Shown: positions 46,066 through 55,100, counted from the first letter of the stretch. The stretch: 64,000 bases of DNA from an uncultured Ruegeria sp. (GCF_947500045.1 NZ_CANMQQ010000001.1:186001-250000), one strand, 5' to 3'. Program-made: numbers and translations. The notes: a model not told the origin generated them from the sequence alone.

Positions 46066-46881
46066 ATGGCACACGCTAAAGACCATGACTACCACATTCT
46101 GAACCCCTCGATCTGGCCGCTGATCGGGGCTGTCAGTGGGTTTGTGATGCTGTTCGGAGCCGTTCTGTGGATGCACGGGGTCACCCCGTGGATCTTCTGG
46201 ATGGGGTTGATCGGTGTCCTTTACACCATGTTCGCCTGGTGGTCCGAAGTGGTGGTGGAAAGCCGTCAGGGCGATCACACGCCGGTTGTACGCATCGGCC
46301 TGCGCTACGGATTTATCCTGTTCGTGATGTCCGAAGTGATGTTCTTCTTTGCCTGGTTCTGGTCGTTCTTCAAACATCGCATGTACCCGATGTACGACTA
46401 TGCCGGGACCGAGTATATTCAGCCGGATATTCACGCCGTTGACCCGTTTCACCTGCCATTGATCAATACACTGGTCTTGTTGTTGTCGGGCTGTGCAATC
46501 ACCTGGGCGCACCACGCACTGGTGCATGACAATGACCGTAAGGCTCTGATCAATGGTCTGGCTATCGGGATCGTTCTGGGCATCGCGTTCACCGCGTTGC
46601 AAGGCTTTGAATACTATGAGCTGCTGGCGCATGAAGGTTGGAAATTCGGTGATGATCAGTTCTATTCGAACTTCTTCATGGCGACTGGTTTCCACGGTTT
46701 CCATGTCATCATCGGAACCATCTTCCTGTCTGTCTGCCTGATCCGTGCGCTGAAGGGTGATTTCACGCCCGAGAAACACGTGGGTTTCGAGGCAGCGGCC
46801 TGGTACTGGCACTTTGTTGACGTCGTTTGGCTGTTCCTGTTCTTCGCCGTCTACATCTGGGGTCAAGCCCCTCTGATGTGA
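46066..46881 (+). CDS. ctaE: Cytochrome c oxidase subunit III
   Basis: 271 residues with seven predicted membrane segments. Begins [19 protein letters not shown], and contains the conserved [20 protein letters not shown] near 83-102 and [14 protein letters not shown] near 208-221, ending [16 protein letters not shown]. Structural subunit of the aa3 oxidase. Followed by a strong terminator. Confidence 0.97.
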   Translation: MAHAKDHDYHILNPSIWPLIGAVSGFVMLFGAVLWMHGVTPWIFWMGLIGVLYTMFAWWSEVVVESRQGDHTPVVRIGLRYGFILFVMSEVMFFFAWFWSFFKHRMYPMYDYAGTEYIQPDIHAVDPFHLPLINTLVLLLSGCAITWAHHALVHDNDRKALINGLAIGIVLGIAFTALQGFEYYELLAHEGWKFGDDQFYSNFFMATGFHGFHVIIGTIFLSVCLIRALKGDFTPEKHVGFEAAAWYWHFVDVVWLFLFFAVYIWGQAPLM

Positions 46882-46904
46882 GCTGTGTCAGGTAATCCAA
46901 TTGC

Positions 46905-46932
46905 AAAAGCCGCCCCATGGGGCGGCTTTTTC
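46905..46932 (+). terminator. Terminator after ctaE
   Basis: AAAAGCCGCCCC / GGGGCGGCTTTT (46905-46916 with 46919-46930), a near-continuous palindrome with effective loop CCATGG, followed by TTCTCT. Ends the cta transcript about 23 bp past the ctaE stop. Confidence 0.9.
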
Positions 46933-46939
46933 TCTATCC

Positions 46940-46980
46940 CGGGCGCAAGATTGCGCCCGATACAATTGCACGGTTGCAAT
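46940..46980 (+). other. Two more inverted repeats before surf1
   Basis: CGGGCGCA / TGCGCCCG (46940-46947 with 46952-46959) and ATTGCA / TGCAAT (46965-46970 with 46975-46980) follow directly after the ctaE terminator. Without T-runs; function unknown. They lie in the likely promoter or leader region of surf1. Confidence 0.45.
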
Positions 46981-47037
46981 CCACCTCAAGCCAACCATAA
47001 CAAGACGCCGATTCCTGTGATGAGGTTTTGTTTCTAA

Positions 47038-47715
47038 ATGCGCCGCATACTGTTTCCATTGATTTTCGGTCTCGCCGGTTTGGGCGTCCTCGTATCGCTG
47101 GGTGTGTGGCAGATGCAGCGGCTGGCCTGGAAAAACGACATTCTGGCCGAGATCGAAACGCGCATCGCGGCTGATCCGGTAAATCTTCCTGCGGCTATGT
47201 CCAAGGAAAATGACAAGTATCTTCCCGTCACGCTTACGGGAGAGATGGAGCCGGGGGAAATCCACGTTCTGGTCTCGGTCAAGCAGGTTGGCGCCGGATA
47301 TCGGATCATCCAGTCCTTCAGCGCCGACAACCGAACCATTCTGGTGGATCGTGGCTTTGTGCCGACATCCGCGAAGCAGGCCGAGCGTCTGACAGGACCG
47401 ATGGAAATTACGGGCAATCTGCATTGGCCGGATGAGATCGACAGCTATACGCCTGAGCCCGATATCGACGAAAACATCTGGTTTGCGCGCGATGTGCCCA
47501 ATCTTGCGGCGGCATTGGGGACAGAACCGGTGCTGTTGATCGCAAGGTCACAAACCGATCCGGGCGTGACACCGCTGCCTGTGGATACAGCGGGCATTCC
47601 GAACGATCACCTGCAATATGCAATCACCTGGTTTGGTCTGGCTCTGGTCTGGGCCGCGATGACCGGGTATTTCCTGTGGCGCAACCGCACCCCTGCAAAG
47701 AGTGAAGAGCAATGA
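47038..47715 (+). CDS. surf1: SURF1 family oxidase assembly protein
   Basis: 225 residues with one membrane segment at each end (about 4-23 and 196-214) and a periplasmic domain between them, the SURF1 layout. Characteristic LGVWQMQRLAWKNDIL near 20-35 and DRGFVP near 102-107. Helps insert heme a into subunit I. Overlaps thrC in ATGA (47712-47715). Confidence 0.93.
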   Translation: MRRILFPLIFGLAGLGVLVSLGVWQMQRLAWKNDILAEIETRIAADPVNLPAAMSKENDKYLPVTLTGEMEPGEIHVLVSVKQVGAGYRIIQSFSADNRTILVDRGFVPTSAKQAERLTGPMEITGNLHWPDEIDSYTPEPDIDENIWFARDVPNLAAALGTEPVLLIARSQTDPGVTPLPVDTAGIPNDHLQYAITWFGLALVWAAMTGYFLWRNRTPAKSEEQ

Positions 47716-49097
47716 AATACATCTCGACCCGTGGCCAAGCGCCCGAACTGACCTTTGAAGAGGCGATGCTGACAGGGCTGGCCCGGGACGGGGGTCTTTA
47801 CCTACCCGCCGAGATTCCGGTGATGTCGCAGGACGAGATCGCAGCACTTGCCGGTCTGCCCTACGAAGATATCGCGTTCCGCGTGATGTGGCCCTATGTC
47901 AGTGGGTCATTTGCTGAGGACGAGTTCAAGCAGATCATCGCCCGTGCCTACGAAGGGTTCGGTCATGATGCCCGCGCACCTTTGAAGCAATTGAACGAGA
48001 ACCATTTCCTGCTGGAACTGTTCCATGGGCCCACTTTGGCCTTCAAGGACTTTGCCATGCAGTTGATCGGCCAGCTGTTCCAGGCTGCCTTGAAGCGCCG
48101 AGAAGAGCGCGTGACCATTGTGGGGGCGACCAGCGGTGATACAGGATCGGCAGCTATTGAGGCGTTTCGGGGGCTGGATGCCGTGGATGTGTTCATCCTG
48201 TTTCCGCATGGCCGCGTCTCGGAAGTGCAACGCCGCCAGATGACCACGCCCGCCGACAGCAATGTGCATGCGCTGGCTGTGGATGGTGATTTTGATGATT
48301 GCCAAGCCGCGCTGAAAGATATGTTCAACGATTTCGACTTCCGTGACGGCGTAAAGCTGGCTGGTGTGAACTCGATCAACTTTGCGCGGGTTCTGGCGCA
48401 GATCGTCTATTACTTTTCGGCGGCCGTCAGCCTTGGCGCGCCGCATCGCAAGGTCAGCTTTACCGTGCCTACGGGCAATTTCGGCGATATCTTCGCGGGC
48501 TACCTGGCCAAACGTATGGGATTGCCCATCGACCGGCTGGTGGTGGCGACGAACCAGAACGATATCCTGCATCGCTGTCTGTCAGGCGAGGGGTATTTCA
48601 AGGGTGACACGATCCCGTCGATCAGCCCGTCGATGGATATTCAGGTCAGCTCAAACTTTGAACGGGCGCTGTATTACGCCTATGGCGAGGACGGCGGTGC
48701 CGTAGCGCAGCTGATGGATGAGCTGAAGAACGGCGGCTTCAACGTTAGTCAGGGCGCGATGGAGGCGCTGCGCGAAAGCTTCGACTCGGGGCGGGTATCC
48801 GAAGACGAAACGCTTGCGACGATCAAACACACGCTGACCCACAGCGCTGAACTGGTGTGTCCGCACACAGCCGTTGGTATCAAGGTCGCGGAAGAACATC
48901 GCGCTGATACGCCGATGATTACTCTGGCCACCGCGCACCCGGCGAAATTCCCGGCGGCGGTCGAGATGGCGAGCGATGAACATCCGCCTCTTCCATCCCG
49001 CATGTCTGATCTGTATGAACGTCCGGAACGGGTGACCCGCATCGCCAATGATCTGGGTATCCTTGAGGATCATATCAGAAGGCATATCGCTGAGTGA
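47712..49097 (+). CDS. thrC: Threonine synthase
   Basis: PLP enzyme converting O-phosphohomoserine to threonine, 461 residues (the longer ThrC class). The PLP Lys is Lys112 in PTLAFKDFAMQ, and the phosphate-loop region is GATSGDTGSAAIEAFRG near 137-153. N-terminus MKYISTRGQAPELTFEEAML is typical. The stop overlaps the GTG of the M16 peptidase gene. Confidence 0.97.
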   Translation: MKYISTRGQAPELTFEEAMLTGLARDGGLYLPAEIPVMSQDEIAALAGLPYEDIAFRVMWPYVSGSFAEDEFKQIIARAYEGFGHDARAPLKQLNENHFLLELFHGPTLAFKDFAMQLIGQLFQAALKRREERVTIVGATSGDTGSAAIEAFRGLDAVDVFILFPHGRVSEVQRRQMTTPADSNVHALAVDGDFDDCQAALKDMFNDFDFRDGVKLAGVNSINFARVLAQIVYYFSAAVSLGAPHRKVSFTVPTGNFGDIFAGYLAKRMGLPIDRLVVATNQNDILHRCLSGEGYFKGDTIPSISPSMDIQVSSNFERALYYAYGEDGGAVAQLMDELKNGGFNVSQGAMEALRESFDSGRVSEDETLATIKHTLTHSAELVCPHTAVGIKVAEEHRADTPMITLATAHPAKFPAAVEMASDEHPPLPSRMSDLYERPERVTRIANDLGILEDHIRRHIAE

Positions 49098-50356
49098 CTG
49101 TCAGACAAGACCAACTGAAGAACGGCTTTCGTATCGTCAGTGAACATATGCCGGGGCTGCAATCTGCGGCCATCGGCATCTGGGTGACCGCCGGTGGGCG
49201 GCATGAACGGATCGAACAGAATGGCATCGCCCATTTCCTTGAGCATATGGCTTTCAAGGGGACTAAGCGGCGGTCGGCCTTGCAAATCGCCGAAGCGATC
49301 GAGGATGTGGGTGGGTATATCAACGCTTACACCTCGCGCGAGGTGACGGCTTATTACGCGCGCGTTCTGAAAGACGACGTGGCGCTGGCGATGGATGTGA
49401 TCGGAGACATCGTTCTGAACCCGGTCTTCGATCCGCGTGAGATCGAAGTTGAGCGGGGTGTCATCCTGCAGGAGATCGGTCAGGCCTATGACACGCCTGA
49501 CGATGTGATCTTTGACTGGCTGCAAGAGCAAAGCTATCACGATCAGCCGTTGGGCCGGACCATTCTGGGCCCGACTGAGCGGGTCAGCGCATTCTCGCGC
49601 GAAGATTTGTCGGGCTTTGTGGCTGAACACTACGGACCCGAGCAGATGATCTTGTCGGCAGCGGGTGCTGTGGATCACGATGCGCTGATGAAAATGGCCG
49701 AAGAAATGTTTGGCCATCTGCAACCGCGCAAAGGTTTGATCCCTGACGCGGCGCGTTTCACCGGCGGTGAAGCGCGGCAGGAGAAAGAGCTGGAACAGGC
49801 CCATTTCGCGCTGGCGCTGGAAAGCCCCGGGTACCGCGACGATGCGATCTATACAGCCCAGATATACTCGACCGCGCTGGGCGGTGGCATGTCCTCGCGC
49901 CTGTTTCAGGAAATGAGGGAGACCCGGGGGCTTTGCTATACGATCTTTGCTCAGACCGGTGCTTATGCGGATACCGGCACGACAACGATCTATGCAGGCA
50001 CTTCGGCCGATCAGGTTGGCGAACTGGCGTCGATTACAATTGATGAGATGAAGCGCGCAGCAGAGGACATGAGCGCCGAAGAGGTCGCGCGTGCACGGGC
50101 CCAAATGAAGGCCGGAATGCTGATGGGATTGGAAAGCCCGTCAAACCGGGCGGAACGCCTGGCGCGCCTGGTGCAGATCTGGGGGCGTGTGCCCTCGCTT
50201 GAGGATACGGTTGCCAAGATTGATGCCGTCAGTACCGAGGATGTGCGCGCCTTTGCTGAAAGCATGGCCGTGCAGGCCCCTGCGGCGCTGGCGCTTTACG
50301 GTCCGGTCTCGGGCGCGCCGACATTGGTGGAGCTGCAGGAGAGGCGTGCGGCGTGA
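49094..50356 (+). CDS. M16 family zinc peptidase
   Basis: 420-residue processing-peptidase-like protein, GTG start overlapping the thrC stop. Inverted zinc motif HFLEH at 47-51 in GIAHFLEHMAFKG, with the distal Glu expected near 127 (EVERGVILQEIGQ). C-terminal half GYRDDAIYTAQIYSTALGGG is the second M16 domain with RLFQEMRETRGLCY. Related to mitochondrial MPP-beta and to bacterial PepR-type proteins. The thrC-M16 order recurs in alphaproteobacteria. Confidence 0.94.
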   Translation: MTVRQDQLKNGFRIVSEHMPGLQSAAIGIWVTAGGRHERIEQNGIAHFLEHMAFKGTKRRSALQIAEAIEDVGGYINAYTSREVTAYYARVLKDDVALAMDVIGDIVLNPVFDPREIEVERGVILQEIGQAYDTPDDVIFDWLQEQSYHDQPLGRTILGPTERVSAFSREDLSGFVAEHYGPEQMILSAAGAVDHDALMKMAEEMFGHLQPRKGLIPDAARFTGGEARQEKELEQAHFALALESPGYRDDAIYTAQIYSTALGGGMSSRLFQEMRETRGLCYTIFAQTGAYADTGTTTIYAGTSADQVGELASITIDEMKRAAEDMSAEEVARARAQMKAGMLMGLESPSNRAERLARLVQIWGRVPSLEDTVAKIDAVSTEDVRAFAESMAVQAPAALALYGPVSGAPTLVELQERRAA

Positions 50357-50940
50357 TGCTGTTGGGCAGACGCAAGCTGAAACTCGAAACCGAGCGCCTG
50401 ACGCTGCGCCCGCCCGTGCATTCCGACTTCAATGACTGGACCGCGCTGCGGCGTGCCTCGAAAGATTATCTGGTTCCGTGGGAGCCGGTCTGGGCCAAGG
50501 ATCATCTAAGCCGCAAGTCGTTTACCAACCGTGTCTATTGGGCGCAGCGTTCCGTGGCCAGCGGAACGGCGATCCCGCTGTTTTTGTTCCGGCGCAGCGA
50601 TGATGTGCTGATGGGTGCGATTACGCTGGACAATGTGCGACGGGGGCCTGCGCAGGCGGGGACGCTGGGCTATTGGACCGGGCAAGCCTTTGCGCGGCAG
50701 GGCTTCATGCGCGAGGCCATAGGTGCGGTTGTGCATTATGCTTTCACCCGCTTGGACCTGAGCCGGATTGAGGCGGCTTGTTTGCCCGAGAACAAGGCCT
50801 CACGCGGGTTGTTGGAAAGCTCGGGGTTCAAATATGAGGGCGTAGCGCAGTCGTATTTGCAGATCAACGGGCGGTGGCGGACGCATGTTCTTTATGCGTC
50901 ATTGCGATCGGACCGGCGGGGCAAGACGGACGCAGGATAG
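50353..50940 (+). CDS. GNAT acetyltransferase, RimJ-like
   Basis: 195 residues; start is GTG at 50353 overlapping the M16 stop (GTGA), with an ATG as the next codon. GNAT fold: LETERLTLRPPVHSDFNDW near 10-28, the acetyl-CoA loop region YWTGQAFARQGFMREA near 106-121 and the motif B segment RIEAACLPENKASRGLLESS near 137-156. This resembles RimJ/RimL ribosomal-protein N-acetyltransferases; the target is unknown. Followed by copy B of the 3'-end element. Confidence 0.9.
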   Translation: MMLLGRRKLKLETERLTLRPPVHSDFNDWTALRRASKDYLVPWEPVWAKDHLSRKSFTNRVYWAQRSVASGTAIPLFLFRRSDDVLMGAITLDNVRRGPAQAGTLGYWTGQAFARQGFMREAIGAVVHYAFTRLDLSRIEAACLPENKASRGLLESSGFKYEGVAQSYLQINGRWRTHVLYASLRSDRRGKTDAG

Positions 50941-50974
50941 GGAGCGCCATCCCCATCACGGCAAGCCAGAACTT

Positions 50975-51001
50975 CCTCAGGATATTTGAGGCCAGATGAA
51001 C
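50975..51001 (+). repeat. Recurring 3'-end element, copy B
   Basis: CCTCAGGATATTTGAGG followed by CCAGATGAAC, 34 bp after the GNAT gene stop and in the sense direction. Shares the (G)GCCAGATGAA end with copies C and D. Confidence 0.5.
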
Positions 51002-51101
51002 AAGGGTTATGTCGCGTAAAAGTGGGCGCGGATTTTGCATCCTTTGGACCTGCGCGATCAAATAGAATGACTTGGGGATTTTCTGCGCTACACTGGGCTG
51101 T

Positions 51102-51920
51102 ATGCGGTGGGTTGTTGCGGGATTGATGCTGGTAGCAAGCGGAGCTGGGGCGCAAGAGCGGAGACCCAGCCATTGCATCGCGATTGCAGACGCGACGCCG
51201 GGGATTGAATACCTTCACAAAGCAGCCTGGCAAGATCCTGTGCCCGAGTTTTCAGCCCGGATCAGCTATATCGCTCATGCGTCATTTCTGATCCAGACGC
51301 GGGGTGGGCTGAATGCGGTGACTGATTTCACCGGCTTTGTCGGCGGCGCTGCATTGATTCCCGACGTGGTGACAATGAACCACGCGCATGACACCCATTG
51401 GACCGCCTATCCCGACCCAGCCATCCCTCATGCGTTGCAAGGGTGGGGAGAATTCGGGCAAGGCATCGAGCATCATCTTGATCTGGGCGAGATGCTGGTG
51501 CGCAATGTGTCGACCGATATTCGTTCAGTCTATGGAGGTGTCGAAGAGCGCGGAAACTCAATCTTTGTGTTCGAGGTTGAGGGGCTGTGCATTGGTCATC
51601 TGGGACATCTGCATCATATCCCCTCGGACGAGCAGTTTGCAGCTTTGGGTCGGCTTGATGTGGTCATGGCGGCGGTTGATGGCGGAACGACAATGCCATT
51701 GCCTGAAATGATCGAGGTTCTGAAGCGATTGAAAAGTTCGATCATCATTCCGATGCACTGGTTCTCGGACTTTTCGCTCGAGCGGTTTTTGGTGGATATT
51801 CGTGACGATTTTCCGGTTGAACGCGATGGCGTAACCGAACTTGTCGTCTCATTGCGGACACTACCCGATCGGCCGACAGTTGTAGTATTGGAACCTCAGT
51901 ATCTGATCGAGCAGGAATAG
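51102..51920 (+). CDS. Secreted MBL-fold metallohydrolase
   Basis: 272 residues from the ATG at 51102 giving a clean signal peptide (MRWVVAGLMLVASGAGAQ); an in-frame start at 51072 would spoil it. Metallo-beta-lactamase-like: SYIAHASFLIQ, then MNHAHDTHW, later GHLGHLHH and a C-terminal IPMHWFSD. The metal motif HAHDTH departs from the common HxHxDH. Probably periplasmic, related to UlaG-like lactonases; substrate unknown. Confidence 0.8.
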   Translation: MRWVVAGLMLVASGAGAQERRPSHCIAIADATPGIEYLHKAAWQDPVPEFSARISYIAHASFLIQTRGGLNAVTDFTGFVGGAALIPDVVTMNHAHDTHWTAYPDPAIPHALQGWGEFGQGIEHHLDLGEMLVRNVSTDIRSVYGGVEERGNSIFVFEVEGLCIGHLGHLHHIPSDEQFAALGRLDVVMAAVDGGTTMPLPEMIEVLKRLKSSIIIPMHWFSDFSLERFLVDIRDDFPVERDGVTELVVSLRTLPDRPTVVVLEPQYLIEQE

Positions 51921-51958
51921 TGCTTGTCGCAGCCCGTGGCCTTTGGCAGGGAAGAGAA

Positions 51959-53374
51959 ATGAGATTGAACCCCGCTGATGACCGCTTTGCCGCCGCTATC
52001 TGTGCCCAACTGGGCGATGATGTATTGCGACCCATTTCCGAACGCTATCTAGAAGAACCCCGTCAGCGGTTCGTGGGGCGGTCAGGGCTACTTGCTTTGC
52101 CGCGCACCGTTGAACAGGTTTCGGCATTGGTGAAACTGGCTGCTGAATCCTGTGTGCCAGTCATACCCTATGGCGGCGGCACGGGTCTGGTGGGTGGGCA
52201 GGTGGTTCCAGATGGCCCGACCCCGCTGATCATATCGCTGGAGCGGATGGCCGCGATCCGAGCGGTTTATCCAACGGAAAACATTCTTGTGGCCGAAGCC
52301 GGTGCCATTCTGGCCGATGTTCAGGCCGCGGCCGAGGAGGCTGAGCGTTTGTTTCCTCTGTCGCTTGCAGCACAGGGCTCTTGCCGGATCGGGGGCAATC
52401 TGGCCACCAATGCGGGTGGTGTGAACGTACTACGCTACGGCAATGCGCGCGATCTGTGTCTGGGGCTTGAGGTGGTTTTGCCCAACGGTGAAATCTGGCA
52501 CGGGCTCAGCCGTTTGCGCAAGGACAACACCGGATATGATCTGCGCAATCTGATGATCGGATCCGAAGGGACGCTGGGCATCATCACAGCGGCTGCATTG
52601 AAGCTATTTCCACGACCCAAGGGGGTCGGAACTGCGATGTTCCAGGTTGCCTCGCCCGAGGCAGCCATCGATCTATTGTCGCTGGCACGGGATCAGGTGG
52701 GCGAGGCGATCAGTACGTTTGAGCTTATCCATCGGCAAGGCCTTGAGTTCCTGACCGACGCTCTGCCCGAGGTTCGGCAGCCTTTCGCCACGCCACTGGA
52801 ATGGAGCGTCTTGATCGAATTGGGTCTGCCCGCCGGACTAGATCCGTCGGAGATGCTTGAGGCCATCTATGTTGCCGCAGATGAGCGCGCTCTGGTCAGC
52901 GATGCGGTCATTGCCCAAAGTGAGGTGCAAAGGTCCGAGCTTTGGGCCGTGCGTGAACGCATACCCGAGGCGAACAGGTTGATCGGTTCGGTCTCAAGCC
53001 ATGATATTTCGGTCCCGATTTCCCGTATCCCCGAGTTCATCCAGCGCGGCGCGGATGTGGTCGCCGGGCAGGGGGCATTCCGGGTGAACTGTTTTGGCCA
53101 CTTGGGTGACGGTAATCTGCACTACAACGTGTTTCCGCCTGAAGGGCACGACAAGGCAGAGTTTGTTGCGCAACGGGGCGCTGTCAAACGCGCCGTTCAT
53201 GATCTGGTGCATGAGTTTGGCGGATCGGTCAGCGCCGAACATGGAATAGGGCGGCTTAAGACAGATGATCTGGAAAGCTATGGCGATCCGGTCAGATTGC
53301 AGGCAATGCACGCCATCAAGGCTGCACTCGACCCTCTTGGGATCATGAACCCCGGAGCCGTTTTGAAGCCATAG
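51959..53374 (+). CDS. FAD-binding oxidase, D-2-hydroxyacid dehydrogenase type
   Basis: 471 residues from the ATG at 51959 (GGGAAGAG ribosome site); a GTG at 51920 overlapping the previous stop is an alternative. FAD-binding PCMH-type domain with VIPYGGGTGLVGGQVVPDG near 69-87 and GNLATNAGGVNVLRYGNARD near 144-163. The C-terminal domain ends with GHLGDGNLHYNVFPP and SAEHGIGRLKTD, the metal-binding His motifs of GlcD / D-lactate / D-2-hydroxyglutarate dehydrogenases. Exact substrate unresolved. Confidence 0.9.
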   Translation: MRLNPADDRFAAAICAQLGDDVLRPISERYLEEPRQRFVGRSGLLALPRTVEQVSALVKLAAESCVPVIPYGGGTGLVGGQVVPDGPTPLIISLERMAAIRAVYPTENILVAEAGAILADVQAAAEEAERLFPLSLAAQGSCRIGGNLATNAGGVNVLRYGNARDLCLGLEVVLPNGEIWHGLSRLRKDNTGYDLRNLMIGSEGTLGIITAAALKLFPRPKGVGTAMFQVASPEAAIDLLSLARDQVGEAISTFELIHRQGLEFLTDALPEVRQPFATPLEWSVLIELGLPAGLDPSEMLEAIYVAADERALVSDAVIAQSEVQRSELWAVRERIPEANRLIGSVSSHDISVPISRIPEFIQRGADVVAGQGAFRVNCFGHLGDGNLHYNVFPPEGHDKAEFVAQRGAVKRAVHDLVHEFGGSVSAEHGIGRLKTDDLESYGDPVRLQAMHAIKAALDPLGIMNPGAVLKP

Positions 53375-53404
53375 GCGCGACCCGGCGGGTAACCGGATCG
53401 CGCC
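53374..53404. terminator. Hairpin between convergent FAD oxidase and fasciclin genes
   Basis: GGCGCGA / TCGCGCC (53374-53380 with 53398-53404) with an inner CCGG/CCGG pair. It starts at the last base of the oxidase gene stop codon. No T-run, so termination is uncertain. Confidence 0.4.
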
Positions 53405-53410
53405 AAATAC

Positions 53411-53893
53411 TTACGAGGCAGGCAGAATGACCTTGTCGATCACATGGATCACGCCGTTTTCAGCTTCGATATCGGCCTGCACGACATTGGCATCATTCAC
53501 CATCACCCCATTGTCCAGATCGATAGTGATGTCTCCGCCCTGAACTGTAGCTGCGGTCATATCGTCGGACAGATCGCTGGACATCACTTTACCTGCTACA
53601 ATGTGATAGGTCAGGATTGCGACCAACTGGTCCTTGTTTTCCGGTTTCAGCAGGTTTTCGACCGTGCCATCGGGCAGGGCTGCGAAGGCCTCATCTGTGG
53701 GGGCAAAAACGGTGAACGGACCTTCACCTTTCAAGGTATCAACCAATTCAGCCGCCTGAACGGCCGCGACGAGTGTTTCAAAGCTGCCCGCACCAACGGC
53801 GGTGTCGACAATGTCCTTGGAATGCCCATCCGCGAAGGCAGAGGTGGTCATTAGAATGCTTGCTACTCCGGCAACTGCGAATTTGCGCAACAT
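53411..53893 (-). CDS. Secreted fasciclin-domain protein
   Basis: 160 residues: signal peptide ending near SAFADG (about 22), then a single FAS1 domain. Marks of the fold are the H1 box [17 protein letters not shown] near 58-74, then [19 protein letters not shown], and the final H2 box [15 protein letters not shown]1 proteins are adhesion or surface proteins; a role for this one is unknown. A hairpin overlaps its ribosome site. Confidence 0.93.
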   Translation of the reverse strand: MLRKFAVAGVASILMTTSAFADGHSKDIVDTAVGAGSFETLVAAVQAAELVDTLKGEGPFTVFAPTDEAFAALPDGTVENLLKPENKDQLVAILTYHIVAGKVMSSDLSDDMTAATVQGGDITIDLDNGVMVNDANVVQADIEAENGVIHVIDKVILPAS

Positions 53894-53902
53894 GATAAGG
53901 TT

Positions 53903-53939
53903 CCCTTGTTGAGAATGCCCTAGGTGGCATCAACAGGGG
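53903..53939 (-). promoter_or_regulatory. Leader hairpin covering the fasciclin gene ribosome site
   Basis: On the minus strand CCCCTGTTGATGCC pairs with GGCAT..CAACAAGGG: about 14 bp with a 3-base bulge. The AAGGG that serves as ribosome site, ten bases before the ATG, is in the right arm. Could limit translation until opened. Confidence 0.45.
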
Positions 53940-54062
53940 TACGGAGGGTCCTCGCAAAAAGATCACAGATTTTGAGTGAAGCCATCCGTTGACGGATCAA
54001 CACTGTGCGCTAAGCTTCGACGTTCTCAGATCTCTAATCACGATTTTGTGATCGCCGGAGGG

Positions 54063-54602
54063 TCAAAGCCCCTCGAACTCGCACAGAACGTGCACATCCA
54101 TGCCTAGATCTTCCAACGCCTTGCGCCCGCCCAATTCGGGCAAATCGATGATGAAGGCGCAGGAAATGATCTCACCCCCCAGACGTTCAATCAGATTGAT
54201 CCCGGCAGCAGCGGTACCCCCTGTGGCCAGTAGATCATCGACGACCAGAATCTTTTCACCCGGCTGGATGGCATCATCGTGGATTTCAACGATGGCTTCG
54301 CCATATTCCAACTTGTAATCCTGACTGATCGTGGTTCCGGGCAGTTTGCCCTTCTTGCGGATCGGCACAAAACCCACGCTCAGCTGATGCGCGATGGCAC
54401 CGCCAAGAATGAAACCACGCGCCTCAAGACCCACGACCTTGTCGATACGCTCACCGGCGTAGGGGTGCAGCATCTGGTCAATCGCCATACGAAACCCACG
54501 TGGGTCGGCAAACAGGGTGGTGACATCGCGAAACATGATCCCTTCATGCGGGAAATCGACGATGGTCCGAATGTAATCCTTGACCGTTTTGTTTCTAGAC
54601 AT
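54063..54602 (-). CDS. apt: Adenine phosphoribosyltransferase
   Basis: Purine salvage enzyme making AMP from adenine and PRPP. 179 residues from the ATG at 54602; upstream open sequence was not used. PRPP-binding motif [20 protein letters not shown] near 124-143 and [18 protein letters not shown] near 55-72 are diagnostic. It may work with the MTA phosphorylase at 57883, which releases adenine from MTA. Its start codon lies in a hairpin. Confidence 0.97.
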   Translation of the reverse strand: MSRNKTVKDYIRTIVDFPHEGIMFRDVTTLFADPRGFRMAIDQMLHPYAGERIDKVVGLEARGFILGGAIAHQLSVGFVPIRKKGKLPGTTISQDYKLEYGEAIVEIHDDAIQPGEKILVVDDLLATGGTAAAGINLIERLGGEIISCAFIIDLPELGGRKALEDLGMDVHVLCEFEGL

Positions 54603-54646
54603 GGGCCACCCCTTTGGCATCAAACTCGCGGGGGTGTTTGGCCCAT
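54601..54646 (-). promoter_or_regulatory. Leader hairpin enclosing the apt start region
   Basis: 54601-54612 (ATGGGCCACCCC) pairs with 54631-54646 through an outer ATGGGC/GCCCAT and inner CACCCC/GGGGTG, with a 4-base bulge. On the minus strand the right arm carries the GGGGTGG ribosome site and the first two bases of the apt ATG. A candidate translational control structure. Confidence 0.45.
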
Positions 54647-54925
54647 CAAAGCAAGTCATGCAAGAAAACTTTGACCTCTGCGCTAAAGTGCTTTGGCTAC
54701 GCATCGCGTTCGGCAGCTCTTAGTAACGATACAGTGCATTTGGTGACCAAGACAGATGCGGCTTACGCCAATTGCGCGGGCCTCACAGAAGAAGTGCGTG
54801 TGCGGCATGAAGGTTCATTGCTATTACGCTGGTTTTGTTGTTTTGTGCCCGATAACGACAAAGTCTATGCCACGTATAGACAAAGTATATCGAAGAAGTT
54901 CAAATTCAAGGTGGGGTCAGGGCGC
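54603..54925. other. Spacer between apt and the small basic protein gene
   Basis: 323 bp. The left part holds the apt leader hairpin. The rest has a plus-strand open frame continuous with the next gene, but it lacks a ribosome site and has Cys-rich, atypical composition (for example LLLRWFCCFVPDND), so I treat it as non-coding promoter and leader sequence for both divergent genes. Confidence 0.5.
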
Positions 54926-55099
54926 GTGTCTAAGAAAGACGTAAAGAAATCTACCAAGAAAAACAGTCAGTTGGTTTTGCGTCTCGACAAAGATGAACGC
55001 GACGCTTTTGTGGAATTGTGCAAAGAACTGGATACATCCGCCGCACGTGAAATTCGCCGGTTTATTCGGGGATTTATGAAAGAAAACGCCGAAGAATAA
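54926..55099 (+). CDS. Small basic helical protein, possibly DNA-binding
   Basis: 57 residues from a GTG at 54926 (CAGGG upstream; an in-frame GTG at 54911 is an alternative). A Lys-rich N-terminus (SKKDVKKSTKKNSQ) precedes LVLRLDKDERDAFVELCKEL, then DTSAAREIRRFIRGFMKENA. The strand-helix-helix order (LVLRLD, then two helices with RRFIR) resembles ribbon-helix-helix (Arc/CopG-like) proteins. No toxin partner is beside it. Ends one base before the convergent exporter gene's stop. Confidence 0.6.
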   Translation: MSKKDVKKSTKKNSQLVLRLDKDERDAFVELCKELDTSAAREIRRFIRGFMKENAEE

Positions 55100-55100
55100 A

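Noticed and set aside
45958..46866. Minus-strand open frame of 302 residues opposite ctaE.
   Set aside because: ctaE is unmistakable. The reverse frame is His/Gln/Asp-rich and has no start signals.
54614..54925. Upstream in-frame extension of the small basic protein gene.
   Set aside because: It has no ribosome site, has Cys- and Trp-rich atypical composition and overlaps the apt leader. The short GTG-started form is better supported.
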